Shown: in pieces, positions 1 through 11,455 of the stretch
Layout of the letters: each line of letters opens with the position of its first letter
Position numbering within the stretch: position 1 is the first letter of the stretch
Source of the DNA: Macrocystis pyrifera
Taxonomy: Eukaryota > Sar > Phaeophyceae > Laminariales > Laminariaceae
Length of the DNA stretch: 64,000 nucleotides
Direction of reading: 5' to 3'
Assembly: GCA_031763025.1 (NCBI GenBank)
Contig: JASSKH010000021.1
Coordinates: 4,402,001 to 4,466,000 of the forward strand
Notes under the pieces: model-generated
What the model was told of the DNA's origin: nothing
Databases searched by the model: none
Seen by the model: the letters and a program-made list of their open reading frames with translations, nothing else
Position numbers and translations under genes: made by a program

Positions 1-684
1 CTTCGTCCGGCGGTGTCATCTCCGGTCGGAGCTCCAAGCGCCACACCACATTGTGTGGCTGCCATGCGCTTATGCGTAAAGTATTGTTGCGGTTACTATC
101 TTAGTAAAAGACCTCTCTCACCTCGTGTCTCATCTCGCCTCGCCTGCTGCAGTAAAAAAGTGTTATTGCTTCGTTGGTTCGTTTTGGTTTTGGAGGCGTG
201 TTGTTTTAGGATTGAATGCCATGAGGGACGCGCTTTTGATGGCAACGGACCCTGACGAGACGTCGGCGCTCCAAGCGCAAGAAACAAGCACAACCACACC
301 GCACACGCACGATCAGACACCCATATGATCTGATACGCTTCACTCACGTGCACCACCTCCACCACCCGTATACCTAGACTGGAGTATATAATACGTGCTG
401 CGCATGAAACGAACTCAGGAACACAGAACGGGTGGCCGGGACCCCCATCTTCCCAGTATCTTGCACGATGTACGCGTGTAGAAACGTCGTTGTGGAGACG
501 GTGTACAATGTAACACACCCACCCTTAGGCGTACGGAATGGGGGTAAAAACATCCGTGTGCAGCCGTTGAACAATGTAGAGCACACCCTTAGGCGTACGT
601 ACCGGTGTGGGAGCAAAGTCATCCTTGCGGAGACGTAGAACAATATATATATATATATAATAGCGCACCCTCGGACGCACCGAG

Positions 685-1070
685 TCCTTTTTGTTGCCAT
701 CCATCCCATTCGTTTATCGTTGCCCTTCTTTTCTCTCTCCTTCCTATTCATTAGTACTCGTAGCTCAGATGCGGGGTCACAAAGAAGGCTCTCCTCCCTC
801 CTATCCCTCCCCGCTAAAGGTTCCTTCCTTGGCAAGCATTTTTGTCGTGAGAAGACTTCCGCCCTTTCTTCCCTCCTCGACTTGCGTCTACTTGCACCTA
901 CTACCCACGCTACTATTAATAGGCGCTCTCAGCAGTTGATTCCGTTTTTTTTCTCTTGCACGTGAGCTAAAAAAGTCGACCCACATGGGATTCGAACTCC
1001 CGCATCAACTCCTGAAAGCATTCCAGAGTACAACTTAATACGTAGTCCACCGGGGTGACCGGCTGTAGCC
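685..1070 (-). mobile_element. tRNA-like insertion, probable SINE
   Basis: Reading the minus strand from about 1063 to 975 shows a tRNA-like head. It starts AGCCGGTCACCCCGGTGGAC and carries a B-box-like GAGTTCGAATCCC. A T-rich and C-rich body of about 300 bp follows to 685. The block is missing from the duplicate at 2990-3005, so it is an insertion. Acceptor-stem pairing is poor, so this is not a working tRNA gene. A decayed tRNA with flanking sequence is the alternative. Confidence 0.5.
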
Positions 1071-1374
1071 CATCAGTTGTCGATACCTTGTGGGGTTTGC
1101 TACATGCGTTGTTCAACGTCTCCGCAAGGATATTTTTACGTCCACACCGCCGTGCCAGGGAATTGGAGGGTCCCGGCCACCTGTGTGCCCGACGGAAAGT
1201 TGACGCTGCACGGACAAGAACACAACAAGCAGACGCAGATAAAACACGCTTCTAATAGCACAGCACTACCTGCGCGTACCAGTAGTCACATTTTATGTAT
1301 CGTACGTGGAATTCTACTGCGCGACATTAGAACCCGGCGACGGCAAAGCTGAAGGCCGAATACAGCAGTTAGTT

Positions 1375-1440
1375 GTGGTCCCTCAATAGTGCCGGTCGAG
1401 TAGTGCCGGTTGGTTGCCCGCTGTAGTGCCATAGTACAGC
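1375..1440 (+). mobile_element. Family C element, partial
   Basis: Contains GTGGTCCCTCAATAGTGCCG, one base different from the terminal repeat of the intact element at 3859-4052. Only the left part is recognisable. Confidence 0.5.
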
Positions 1441-1754
1441 CGTACGTACGTAATGATACTACTGCTGTGTTGTTAGCGGTGCGTATATACATGTGATACG
1501 TACACCGGAATTGATTTGATGAAAATCGACGAGCGACTGGTAGCGTGGTAGCACTGAAGCCTATCCTACGTACGTACCAGGTACGTGGTATGCGCGGCAA
1601 AAATGAAGCGAAGTACCTGGGGGGAGGGGAGAAAAGACCCCTGTGTCTCTCCCTCTCTGACCCACCGGCTCCTCCAGAAGGCCAAAGACGACGGTGAAAT
1701 CTCGTTGCCATGGACATACCGTAAAGAGCCTTGGGTTGGCGCAGGGATGCGAGC

Positions 1755-1990
1755 GTTTTTCGGCGCTCAATTTTTCGAGAACGGGAAGGTTGCCAATACC
1801 GAATGCCGATACCGAATTGCAAGGTGTTTTCGGAAAGATTTGGTCGAGAGAGAGAGAGAGAGAGAGAGAGCCTTCCGAAAATATAATGTTCGACTTCGGC
1901 GCCCTTACCGTAGTTGAGAAAACGAAAGCTGATTTGCTATCATCTCATCCCTGTGCAAACGAACTCAACGCTCTCTACGGCAGTTTTATG
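1755..1990 (+). repeat. Dispersed repeat H, copy 1, with (AG)n tract
   Basis: Shares ordered blocks with 25850-26040: AATACCGAA, TTTCGGAAAGA, CTTTCCGAAA-like, ATGTTCGACTT, TTGAGAAA, and CTCAACGCTCT near the end. An (AG)n run lies at about 1848-1870. No coding function is apparent. Confidence 0.55.
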
Positions 1991-2324
1991 TCATATTATA
2001 CGTATCATAAATACGAATATATATATATATGTGTGTGTACAAGGTTTAATGTGAAGAAAACAACAACAGCAACAACAACAACAACAACAACAACACATGC
2101 GAACTGAGCTGGAGATTTAAAACAAGGATGATGAAAAAAAATAAAACATGAATATCTGCTGCCGCGATTTTGCGTCCGGCGGCGTGTCATCTCCGGTCGG
2201 AGCTCCAAACGCTTCCTCTCAACATGTGACCTTGTCCGTTTTTTTTTAAGGCATCCAAACAGTGTATAGTATGTGTGGCTATCATGCGCTCATACGTAAA
2301 ATATACGGTTGCGGTTACTAACAT

Positions 2325-2429
2325 TTACGGGGGTCCATAGTAAATAGGACCAAATATTGTCAGTAAAAATAGGTAAATATATAGTTTTTTATGTATACCG
2401 TAGGTCCTATTAACTATGGACCCCCGTAA
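2325..2429 (+). mobile_element. Family A MITE-like element, copy 1
   Basis: The terminal inverted repeats are TTACGGGGGTCCATAG and CTATGGACCCCCGTAA, with an A/T-rich core containing AATATATAG. It is absent at the matching place in duplication copy 1 (about 102-112). This is the best-defined member of a family with about 16 copies in the window. Confidence 0.85.
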
Positions 2430-3089
2430 TAGTCAAAGACCTCTCACCTCGTCGTCTCGCCTGCTGCAGTAAAGCAGCAATTTTGCTTCGTTGGTTCGTT
2501 TTGGTTTTGGAGGCATTGTTTTGGGAATGATGCCATGAGGGACGCGCTTTTGATGGCAATGAACCCTGACCAGAAGTCGGCGCTCCAAGCGCAAGAAACA
2601 AGCACAACCACACGGCACACGATCAGACATCGATATATTCTGATACGCTTCCTTCACGTGCACCACCTCCACCACCCGTATACCTCGGCTGGAGTATATA
2701 ATACGTGCTGCGCATGAAACGAACCCAGGAACACAGAACGGGTGGCCGGGACCCTCATCTTCCCATTATCCTGCACGATGTGGGCGTAGAAACGTCGTTA
2801 TGGAGACGGTGAACAATGTAACACACCCACCCTTAGGCGTACGGAATGGGGGTAAAAATATCCGTGTGCAGCCGTTGAGCAATGTGCACGTACACACCCT
2901 TAGGCGTACCGGTGTGGGAGCAAAAGAACCGTTCCTTGTGGACAGGTTGAACAATATAATGGCGGCGCACCCTTAGACGTACGGACCGAGTTGAGAGGTT
3001 GTCAACACCGTCCGTTCCAGTGTAAGGTTCGCTACATACGTACGCGGTTCAACGTCTCCACAAGGATGTTTTCACGCTCACACCGTGCC

Positions 3090-3677
3090 AGGGGGAGGGG
3101 GGTGTACTCGATACGTAGGAGAGATGTACTCGATCTCATGCATGGCCGTAGTCGTATGACCATAGACCCTCGCATCCCTACAATGCCAGGACGGAGCATG
3201 TCGGGTTTTCACCGACCAGGCAGACATTGCTTGCACCAAGCGCGAAGCGCCGTGAGGTGTGCGGCGAGTCGCATGAAGGGTGAGCTGCATCCTACTAAGA
3301 ACCGCTTGTGAGGCGGACTTTCTTGCATATGGATGACAGCTTCAATGAGTTAGTTTAGTTTCCGGTGTGGCCACTTCCAGAGACAGCAATGGGAGTACTA
3401 TGTAACTGCCTCTTGGGTGCCGTACCTTGAACACTACGTGATACGATCAATTCCCTTGTGCAGAGTAAAGGTTCTTTACTTCGCACAAATGATCTAACTA
3501 GACGACCAGCTGTGGGCGACCGCCAAAAACAAAAAAAAAAAAAAAAAAAAAAAACGGTACCCTGGATGTCTAGCTCACGTAGTGAGCGGCATGTTTTACA
3601 GCGTCGTTGCCAACCGACGCCAACCCAACCCATATATAATACCAGGTATATATATAATAGGGGGGGGGGGGGGGGCG
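3090..3677 (+). mobile_element. Family D element, full-length copy flanked by G tracts
   Basis: The left edge is GGAGGGGGGTGTACTCGAT and the right edge is a palindromic TATATA..ACCAGGT..TATATA block followed by a run of about 17 G. The interior includes GGTTTTCACCGACCAGGCAG, CCTACTAAGAACCGCTTG, TTGCATATGGATGACAGC and a poly-A run at 3531-3554. Copy 1 of the duplication lacks it. No transposase-like protein is seen, so it is non-autonomous. Relatives lie at 41372-41830, 46919-47475 and five shorter places. Confidence 0.8.
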
Positions 3678-3858
3678 GTCACCTGTGAACCCAACGGAAA
3701 ATTGACGCTGCACATACAAGCACGACGAGCAAACGCGCAGATAAAACACGTTTCCAGCACAGCAGTGCCACACCCGTGCGTGATCACATTTTATGTGTCA
3801 TACGTCAGATTCTACTGACCTCGGGCAAGCGCAAAGCTGAAGACCAAATGCGGCAGTT

Positions 3859-4052
3859 GTGGTCCCTCTATAGTGCCGGTTATGTAGTGTCGATTGCCCG
3901 CTTTATAGTGCCTGTGGAATCGCTTGGCATAGGTGGGATTCACCAGCGTGGTACTAATAGTGTGCGGAGTAATTAGTGCCGGTTGGTTACCGCAGTATAT
4001 GATGCCGGTCTTATTGGCTGGGGCATACATACCGGCACTATAGAGGGACCAC
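3859..4052 (+). mobile_element. Family C TIR element, intact 194-bp copy
   Basis: The ends form a perfect 22-bp inverted repeat beginning GTGGTCCCTCTATAGTGCCG and ending CGGCACTATAGAGGGACCAC. The middle repeats TAGTGCCGGT-like motifs. There is no coding capacity, so it is a non-autonomous DNA element. Partial relatives lie at 1375-1440 and 46297-46403. Confidence 0.75.
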
Positions 4053-4683
4053 TACTGCATGTGAAATTCTGCTGAACGGCATTAGAGCAAGGCAACCGCA
4101 AGACTAGAGGCGAGATAGCCACTAGATATAGCTCAGGAAGCTGGCGCGTCGACGAAAATCCAACCCACCAATCAATGCATACAAGGTAGGTTGATATGCC
4201 GATAAGGAGGAGAGTAGACCACCACCAACAGAAAACGCCAAATGTTTCTTGTCCTTTGGCCCGCGGTCCTGTTGCTGGGAGGGTTGTCTGAGCAGTCAAT
4301 CTGTGCAATTCGGCAAACGTGATGCCTGACCTCTGCTGATGGTGTGCGCCATCAAGGAGACCTTCGTGTACACTTGTATTGGGACGACCAGTGTTTTGTC
4401 TTGTACTCTTAACTTCCTATTACCGGGTGCCAGGTATCTCAAAGCTGTAAATACACCATACGCATACCATAGGCCAGGCGTTATGGAAACACTTATGTAT
4501 GATGTCGATATTGCGTTGTCTCCAGATCTTACCTTTTTGACCCGCTCAAAGCAATTTTACTCAGGCCATTTCTAATGCAGTCGGATGGAATGGTGCATCG
4601 AAACGGGCGATTTCCGATCCGAGACAAAGTCGAGTCTTTCTGTAGATGCATTCGAAAAAGAGCCATTTCCATCGCAACTTTTT

Positions 4684-4766
4684 CGATCGAGCAATCCAAT
4701 CCGCGAATCCCGCCGAAAGACCTCGACGTTTTCGACGAGGTTACGGATTGGATCGCTCGATCAAGA
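4684..4766. repeat. Long imperfect hairpin
   Basis: GATCGAGCAATCCAATCCG at the left is nearly the reverse complement of CGGATTGGATCGCTCGATC at the right (19 positions, one mismatch), with about 40 bases between. The short open frames here are probably chance. Confidence 0.5.
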
Positions 4767-4949
4767 AGAAGCTTTTTAGACCGGCCGCATTTCTCATCGC
4801 CCCACGGAACGCAGGACCGCACCACACAGCTCACACCACACAGCAGCCTACAGTAGCTCCGACGCCGCGTCGGCTGCTGTCACTGCTGCTCCTGCTTGGG
4901 GCGAGTCAGCGTGGCACATATTGTCACACCTCAGTTAGATCATCTGCAG

Positions 4950-5170
4950 ATCATGCCCACATGATGATGTCCAGCACTTCATCTTTAAAGGCAGATATAT
5001 TCCCGATTTTGTACGATCTAGCTCATGGAACCCGTACAATCTGCATGCCGAGTGGATAGCAAACGTTCCCTGGGTTGGACCTGCACCATGCAGATTCTGC
5101 ACAAATCCAGGTGAGGAACTAGATCATCTTGCAGCAGCAGATCATGATCTGTTCGATTTGTGCATTATTT
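4950..5170 (+). mobile_element. Family F dispersed repeat, copy 1
   Basis: Carries GGCAGATATATTCCCGAT, AGCTCATGGAACCCGTA, CCTGGGTTGGA and GAGGAACTAGATCATCT. The same ordered blocks are seen at 51062-51320 and 60935-61165, and in reverse at 44483-44730, 54335-54560 and 59120-59500. Confidence 0.6.
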
Positions 5171-5179
5171 TATCCACCC

Positions 5180-6800
5180 GCCAGCGGCGCGCGCCGTCAT
5201 CCATCCGATGGCAGCTGCGCTCGCTTTGGCGAATCTCGATGAAGTCCAGCATGACAACGTCGACGATGGCTCGGATGAGGGCTCCCCGGGCAGCTAGGGG
5301 CTGTAAAGCTTTTCTCGTCGTGAGTAGTCCTGAAAGGGCTCGTGCTACAATTTTTCAGTACTAATACTCGTAAGGTGGTTTTCTGATACTGAAGTTATTT
5401 TTGTCAAGAAAAAAACTGCAGATTAAACCCTCTTGAGATTTCAGAAGGGAACCTGGCGGGTAGTAAGTGAAGATTACAGCACTGACCACTTGCGTGATTG
5501 GGAGATGGCACAAGCTGGTGTCCGAGTTACAATGGTTGAATGCAGGCAGTCGCGAGGCACGGGCGCAACATGACCATGCCCGTACTGGTGGGTGCTCACA
5601 TTGCTCCTGGACGGTTGGTAGCACCGTGTTACCAACCATTGTTTTGATCCCTCTCTTGGGGTCCCATGGAGGTCAACCATAGACATCTGGGCTTTTTAAA
5701 CGGGACAGCTTGGACTCTGTCAGAGAGGAAGATGGGGTGATCAACTCAGGGTTTATAGTCCAGAGAATACAAGCTGTAGGAAAAGGACATCGTGTCCGAA
5801 AACGGTTTTCTCTGTTCGGTCCCTAGAACCCGCGAGCAGGACGAGGTGTACAGCAGTAGTTTCCAACTCTGACCTTCGCCTGCCCCATCCCTCACACCAA
5901 ACGCCTCGAGAAAGAACGCAAAACCACAACATCGATCCGACTGACTGACGGAAAGGAGGGGGAATCCAGATGTACCCAGCCGAAAAGGCTAAGGCTCGAT
6001 TTGGACATCACCTTTTTCGATCTTTCCAATCCGACGCAATTGGAAATGGCTTTTGATTGACAGGTGCGCTGGATACCCCTGGAGAAATCGAACAGTTCCT
6101 TTCAAGAGCGTCCGGTTTTGAGCTCTCCGTGAGGAAAGCGGCACATGGCGTAGTACTACTGCTGCTGTCGAAAACGCTATATTGGGGAACATAGTATTAA
6201 GATCCTATTAATATATACCGTATCACCTGGCTTTTGTATTGTATCTTTGAAAATTCCGATGCTGTCAGATATCAAGAATCATCATTTTTGACGTCCCGTG
6301 TCCCGGTCCGAAGGACGACGAGAGCAGTCGTACTCGTTCGTTCGTTGTTGTTGCCGTTGTTCTCACATTCACTCATCGCCACTAATGCTATGCTTTCTGT
6401 GGTCGCAGGGCAGGCTCCAATAACTCTGGAGTGGAAGACTACCTCGGTAGAAATAAAAAAAAAAAGCAAGCCCAGAATAATACACATGATGACCCTATAG
6501 TAGGACATATCTACACCTCAAACGAAAAAAAAAAAGTGAGGTCCGCGCTCGTACGTATCAGGTACACGCGGTACGCCGTACAAGTCGCCAGAGAAACCGA
6601 GAAGACCGCATACTACCCAGCAGAAAGAAGTATGCGGTAGGTCTCAGTCTTGTATTCCGGTTTTTCTTGTTGAGGTATCCAACAACTGCTGTCGTTGCTG
6701 CGGGTTCTGTTTCGGGCTGTTGCAACGCTGCGGCTACTACTGACTATTAATATATTACTACTGCTACTACTACATACTACTGCTGCTGCTGCTGCTGCTG
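5180..6800. other. No gene or repeat identified
   Basis: Several short open frames exist on both strands, but none has a recognisable domain, splice-linked partner or steady coding bias. A (CTG)n-like run lies at about 6775-6802. Confidence 0.4.
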
Positions 6801-6806
6801 TTGTCT

Positions 6807-6906
6807 TAACATGGATCCTTTTAGGACTGCAGTCCCGGATGGGGGACACACCACTCAAATTCTAAGTAGTGTATACCCACAACGGGACTGCATACTAACA
6901 GGGTTA
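6807..6906. mobile_element. Family B palindromic element, copy 1
   Basis: Built on GGACTGCAGTCCCG near the left and CGGGACTGCA near the right, enclosed by CTTTTAG and GGGTTAA. This is one of seven recognisable copies. Confidence 0.6.
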
Positions 6907-7139
6907 AACCGTTATTTCTACCCAACTACACCGGTACACCCAATTTCCGTGCTGATTCCTTATGCTAACACCAGTGAGATACCTGGTACCTGGAATTAAT
7001 TATGTGGTCACATACTGCTATGTGAGAAAAGACTGACTTCTTTGTGTCGTATACGAACGAGTTTTTTTTTTTTTCCTTTTTTTTTTTTTTCTACTCACAT
7101 CACTTTCACTTTCCAGCCTACCAGGTAATTCGTAAGAGG

Positions 7140-7430
7140 TTTTACCCTCGACGACCTTCTGGACAAGCCGCGGTCAACGGTGTCTTCCCTTCTCCCCCCC
7201 GTTACGTGCCTTTATTTTTTTATCGCGCATAGGGTTCAGCATTCCCACTGCTCGTCGATTTTCATCGAGTGTATAGCTAACTCACGCTCTCGCGCTTTCC
7301 GCTAATCAATCTCTTTTATGCAAGAAAAAGCCCCTACGAGCATGCACTCGGTGAGACTTGAACCCACGAAATTGATCTTGATTGGCACGCGGACCACCTA
7401 CCAAGCCACCGGCTCTATATATATTTATAT
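7140..7430 (-). mobile_element. tRNA-derived SINE-like element, copy 1
   Basis: On the minus strand from 7425 downward there is a tRNA-like head, GAGCCGGTGGCTTGGTAGGT, with box-B-like GGGTTCAAGTCTCACC. A body follows with CACGCTCTCGCG and GCTCGTCGAT, then a G-rich tract (C7 on plus) and CGCGGCTTGTCC. The copy at 11456-11755 has the same order on the plus strand. The acceptor stem does not pair well, so this is a SINE head rather than a functional tRNA. Confidence 0.65.
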
Positions 7431-7874
7431 GGCTCCTTTTAGGATTTAGGAATTCCTGCTCGACTCTGCACATAAGGGGCTGCTTCAAACCGGTACACAA
7501 TACGCATGCGTATAAAAGATGTGGCTGCATTCATCCATCGTCAAGCACGTCAAACTCCTAAGTGATTGTTAACCGCGGGAAACGGGAAGCAGAAAATTCC
7601 GGGTCATATTGGTAGCTTGCGTATTCTGTTAACTTCGGATTATGCATGTCGTAAACATATACCAGGTACAATAACTTGGCATCTATTAATAGTGTCTTAC
7701 ATCTTTACAAAACTGCTACGTATTAATATTGATGCTTTGATCTTTGATCAGTCGTATTCTGAGGGCTTGCCTGTCCACACCTAATTCTGTGTTGTGATAT
7801 TGGAAACGACAGCAATTTTTCTTACTCAACTGCTGTCATAGCCTGTAGGCGTGTAGTGAAGGTTGGATCTTATA

Positions 7875-7984
7875 TTACGGGGGGTCCATAGTTAACGGGA
7901 CCAAATTTTGTTAGTAAAAATAGGCAAATATATAGGTTTTTATGTACACCATAGGTCCTGTTAACTATGGACCCCCGCCCGTAA
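7875..7984 (+). mobile_element. Family A MITE-like element, copy 2
   Basis: Ends TTACGGGGGGTCCATAG and CTATGGACCCCCGCCCGTAA, with the AATATATAGGTTTTTATGTA core. Confidence 0.8.
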
Positions 7985-8257
7985 ATAGTACAATATGTCA
8001 AATTCATCAACGAGTCAAGTCGTCGGATCCTCCGGGCCTACAACTTGGGGCGTTGTGGGTCAGGAGGATTACTGCTGCTACGCTGCTGCTGCGTCTGTAG
8101 TTTTTTTTTTCCCCGTGCGGAGTCTGTACTCGGAGGCATGATCACCGTTTTGTTGATCCGTTTCTGGTGAATACATTCCTACTCGTACTTGAAATCCAGG
8201 AAATTACCCCCGACAACCCCTACCGCTACGTTACTATTCGTATGTATCAGAAAAAAC

Positions 8258-8363
8258 GTACAGTAGTAGTGATCAGGACCAAGTATGCTTAGAAAAAATT
8301 CTGCATTATTAAGGTTTTCGTCTGTATGATGGGTCCTGGTTACTATATGGCCCCACGTAGTAG
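8258..8363 (+). mobile_element. Family A MITE-like element, degenerate copy 3
   Basis: Keeps GATCAGGACCAAGTATGC on the left and GATGGGTCCTGGTTACTAT on the right. It belongs to the GATCAGGACC subfamily, like 34377-34493 and 52377-52481. Confidence 0.5.
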
Positions 8364-9631
8364 TTGTATTACTCAAAAAAAGAAATACCTGGTGGGTTTT
8401 ATACCTATACCACCACGGCCATGGCGATGTTGTTCACCACAGAATTTCGGGTTTTTTCTCTGCCCTTTCTCCTTTGTCCTTCGAGTCTTGTCTTCGTGGT
8501 TACCGGTATGCTATTAATAACATACATGTCACATCAGTTGCATTTAGTTGTGTTCATATTTTATGCACCAAGTTATATAATGCAACTTTTTTTTTTCTCT
8601 TTTTTTTTTTTTTTTCCGCCGGCGGAATGGTAATGTTTATGTTCAACACGGATAAATTGTTACTGCTGTTGTTTGCTTGTGGTATGATGTTGCGGCAGCA
8701 AGCAACTACTTCCCTTTATTGCCTGGAAGGCGTTACGGACGGTACAACTTCAACAAGATGTCAAACACAACTATTTAATATTATAATATTAATATTCCAA
8801 AATGTTGCTATGCTACTACTGCTAGCTGTCTGGTGTTTGGCGCCCCTCCGGTAGAGCTTTCCACTGTTTGTGATAAAATGGTTCTCGCACTTATTCACAA
8901 GACACGAACAGGAACTAGCCCCGCACATGTGCTTGATTCGGCACCATTTTCTCGATTTTTTGGTAAACTATTTTGTTGGTGTCGGATATCGTATCGACAG
9001 TTTCGATCTACCGAAATATCGCGATACCGCTATATCGTACCGAAGGTGTTTTTGCCCTCCATCCCCTGGCATCGCCGTGTTTTGTGCTGGTGACGCTGAA
9101 CGAAAGCTTCGATGCGTCAAATGTCGAAATCGGGCGAATGTATTGTTTTGTTGAATCATCGATATCGTATTTATCGCGATGTTCGTTCGATATCCAACAA
9201 CTGGTTCCGAATCGATCCGCTCTTGACGGCGATTGAGTGGCTTCGTCGTGGAGATCTTGAGGGTGATGAGGTCGACAGGAATCGGCAGGAAGTCGATGTT
9301 GCTCAAATAGGAGAGCAGAGTAAGAGTAAGAGTTTTACGGTGGACAACCCGCGTTCACAGGCTGCATGGGCTGTTTCTTTAGCATGACAGTTTTGGAGCA
9401 TCACAACCAGTGCTGAATATCGTATTTACAGTTCCGATGTATCGTGTCGAAGGTGTTTTGCCCTCCACCCCCCTGCGGTATCCCCGCGTTTGTAGGCAAA
9501 TACTCCTTCTGTAATAAGCGAAAGCTTCGATGTACCTGCGTATCAATAATCGAAATCGCATGCACTTCTGTTTTTGTTGTACCTGCATCGCGTCGAAATC
9601 GTTGTCCACACAGCAGTAGTCAAAACTTCTA

Positions 9632-9772
9632 TACCAGGTAGGTCACAGGTGTCGACCCTCCCCCCTCCCCCCCGGTACGTACACACATGCCTCCATTTTT
9701 ATCGCGCGCATATACAGGGTGCAAGTATTCCTTCCCACTGCTCGTCGATTTTTGTTGAAGCGCCATGGAAAC
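9632..9772 (-). mobile_element. tRNA-derived SINE-like element, 5'-truncated copy
   Basis: Matches the 3' part of the 7140-7430 and 11456-11755 elements: a C-rich tract on plus, ACATGCCTCC, TTTATCGCGC and CCCACTGCTCGTCGATTTT. The tRNA head is missing. Confidence 0.5.
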
Positions 9773-9810
9773 ACTCCGTTTCTCTCCCCTCCCCTGTCCC
9801 CACGTGCTAT

Positions 9811-9919
9811 TTTCGGGGGATCATAGTAAATAGGACCTGCTACGGTACACCCAAAAACCTGTAAATTTCCCTTTTTTTACTATCAATATTGGGTCCTATT
9901 TACTGTGGTCCCCCGCAAA
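9811..9919 (-). mobile_element. Family A MITE-like element, copy 4
   Basis: CGGGGGATCATAGTAAATAG on the left and CTATTTACTGTGGTCCCCCG on the right, with the core reversed relative to copy 1. Confidence 0.75.
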
Positions 9920-9929
9920 AGTATGTATA

Positions 9930-10018
9930 GGCCCAAATATTGTTGGTGAAAATAGGTAAAATATATAGGTTTTTGCTTGTACCGTAGGTCCTATTTACCG
10001 CGTATGGTTCCCCGTAAT
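9930..10018 (+). mobile_element. Family A MITE-like element, left-truncated copy 5
   Basis: Begins at CCCAAATATTGTTGGTGAAA and ends GTATGGTTCCCCGTAATAG. The left terminal repeat is missing and the element abuts copy 4. Confidence 0.6.
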
Positions 10019-10083
10019 AGGATGCTTCGCTTTTGTTGGAATTGGGCGTGCTACTAAAATCCGTCATCTTCGTGCCAGTGTGT

Positions 10084-10172
10084 TAACCCCTTTGGACTGC
10101 AGTCCCGTTGTGGAGATAAACCAGTCAAATTCCAAGTAGGTTGTCTCCGAAACGGGACCGCAGTCCTGCATG
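10084..10172. mobile_element. Family B palindromic element, copy 2
   Basis: Contains GGACTGCAGTCCCGTTGTGG and GTCTCCGAAACGGGACCGCA, which can fold back on each other. Confidence 0.6.
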
Positions 10173-10798
10173 GGATATAAATATACGAAGTATATATTTG
10201 TGTGTTATTTTTTGGGACTCGAGGGTGAAAAAGTATCGAAAGACAATAATGCCGATTACTATCAACAAGGCCATGTGAGTTGGCTCGGCTTCACGGCTGC
10301 TTGTCAGTTGGATGTGGCGAAGTACGTACGCTAGAGGTGTTACCCGACGAGTACTTGTACCCGTCTTGAACGGGTAACCGCCAACTTTGGGGGAAAAAAT
10401 ACCCGGGGTGGTCGCGAGCATTTACGGCCGTTCTGGGCGAGTACTCGGGTACCCGTTTACCGGCGGCTACCCGTATCACATCCGGGTACCCGTCTAGCAC
10501 CCGGGAGCCCAGTGCCCTCGCGAGTACCCGGGTTATTTGGCAAAGGAGTACCACCTCTATTGTAGGCCTACTATTCATACGTGACTTTTTGTTATTAGCG
10601 TTCTGTTAATAATTGTGTATAGCAAAAAACAAAAAGCGCATATTCCGGGCCACAAATGCGCCAGTCTGGTAGACCCAGACCTCCCGCAAATTATCACCCT
10701 GTTACATAGAGCACCGGACACGTAAGGATAAACGGAAAAGGTGGACCAGGCTGTGGGTTTCTCATTTTGAGAGCGGGTGGTGCGTTTCTACACTGTTA

Positions 10799-10903
10799 TT
10801 ACGGGGGTCCATAGTTAACAGGACCAAATATTATTAGTAAAAATACCTAAATATATAGGTTTTTATGTATGCAATAGGTCCTGTTAACTACGGACCCCCG
10901 CAA
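10799..10903 (+). mobile_element. Family A MITE-like element, copy 6
   Basis: Ends TTACGGGGGTCCATAGTTAA and TTAACTACGGACCCCCGCAA, with the standard core. Total length is about 105 bp. Confidence 0.8.
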
Positions 10904-11055
10904 TAGTATTAATAACTTCCGTGTAACGACTCCCGAATTTCTCTATTTTCAGAGAAATCTCACCCTGCTACCTTCCTTGCTACGAACTCGTTTTTCTATC
11001 AGGTGTCCTGTACAACAGTTGACTGTTTTACCTTCAATAGCCAAGTAATTGATTG

Positions 11056-11143
11056 ACTCTTTTAGGACTACAGTCCCGTTTTGGCGACAAACGACTTGAA
11101 AATTGAGAGGGTTGTCCTCCAAAGCGGGGACTGCAGTACTATA
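11056..11143. mobile_element. Family B palindromic element, copy 3
   Basis: CTTTTAGGACTACAGTCCCG is followed by a short A/T centre and GTCCTCCAAAGCGGGGACTG. Confidence 0.55.
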
Positions 11144-11455
11144 TGTACGGGTCAAACCGGGGACTTGTAGTCAGCCCTTTCGCAGCCCTACGCACTTATT
11201 ACAGCGTCGACCGCACGGACCAAGCAGCTCGAAACTGCCGAGGCAGGGTGTGTGTCCGAAGGGCAAAGTTTGGGGACTGCTGTGCCACACGCGCGCAGGC
11301 AGCATGGTGAAAATACCTGTACGCCTGGCTGCACCCACATGTTGAATGAATCACACGAAGTGATATGCCAGTGCCCGGTGTGTAGTATTGTTAACCGTGT
11401 ACGAGAAGTATCAAATTATATTTTGTGGTATTATCAACCGTCTCACGAGTGATAG

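Larger units (their letters stand above)
1..1440 (+). repeat. Diverged tandem segmental duplication, copy 1
   Basis: This stretch aligns in order with 2172-3905. Shared landmarks are the opening CATCTCCGGTCGGAGCTCCAA, the CGCAAGAAACAAGCACAACC block near 280, the CTTAGGCGTACG blocks near 525 and 590, CAACGTCTCCGCAAGGAT near 1113, and the segment from about 1177 to 1430. No convincing gene is seen. Relative to copy 2 it carries an extra block at about 685-1070 with a tRNA-like sequence, and it lacks two elements that copy 2 has. Confidence 0.8.
2172..3905 (+). repeat. Diverged tandem segmental duplication, copy 2
   Basis: This is the second copy of the 1-1440 unit, diverged by substitutions and small indels. 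It has two insertions absent from copy 1. One is a 105-bp MITE-like element at 2325-2429. The other is a roughly 590-bp element at 3090-3677, flanked by G tracts. The copy 1 sequences at about 100-125 and 1150-1190 act as the empty sites. Confidence 0.8.

Noticed and set aside
977..1063. tRNA gene candidate on the minus strand
   Set aside because: The B box is good, but the acceptor stem does not pair and the anticodon arm is irregular. Presence in only one of two duplicate segments fits a SINE-like insertion better.
7345..7425. tRNA gene candidate on the minus strand
   Set aside because: A second copy with the same downstream body at 11456 shows it is the head of a dispersed element, and the acceptor ends do not pair.
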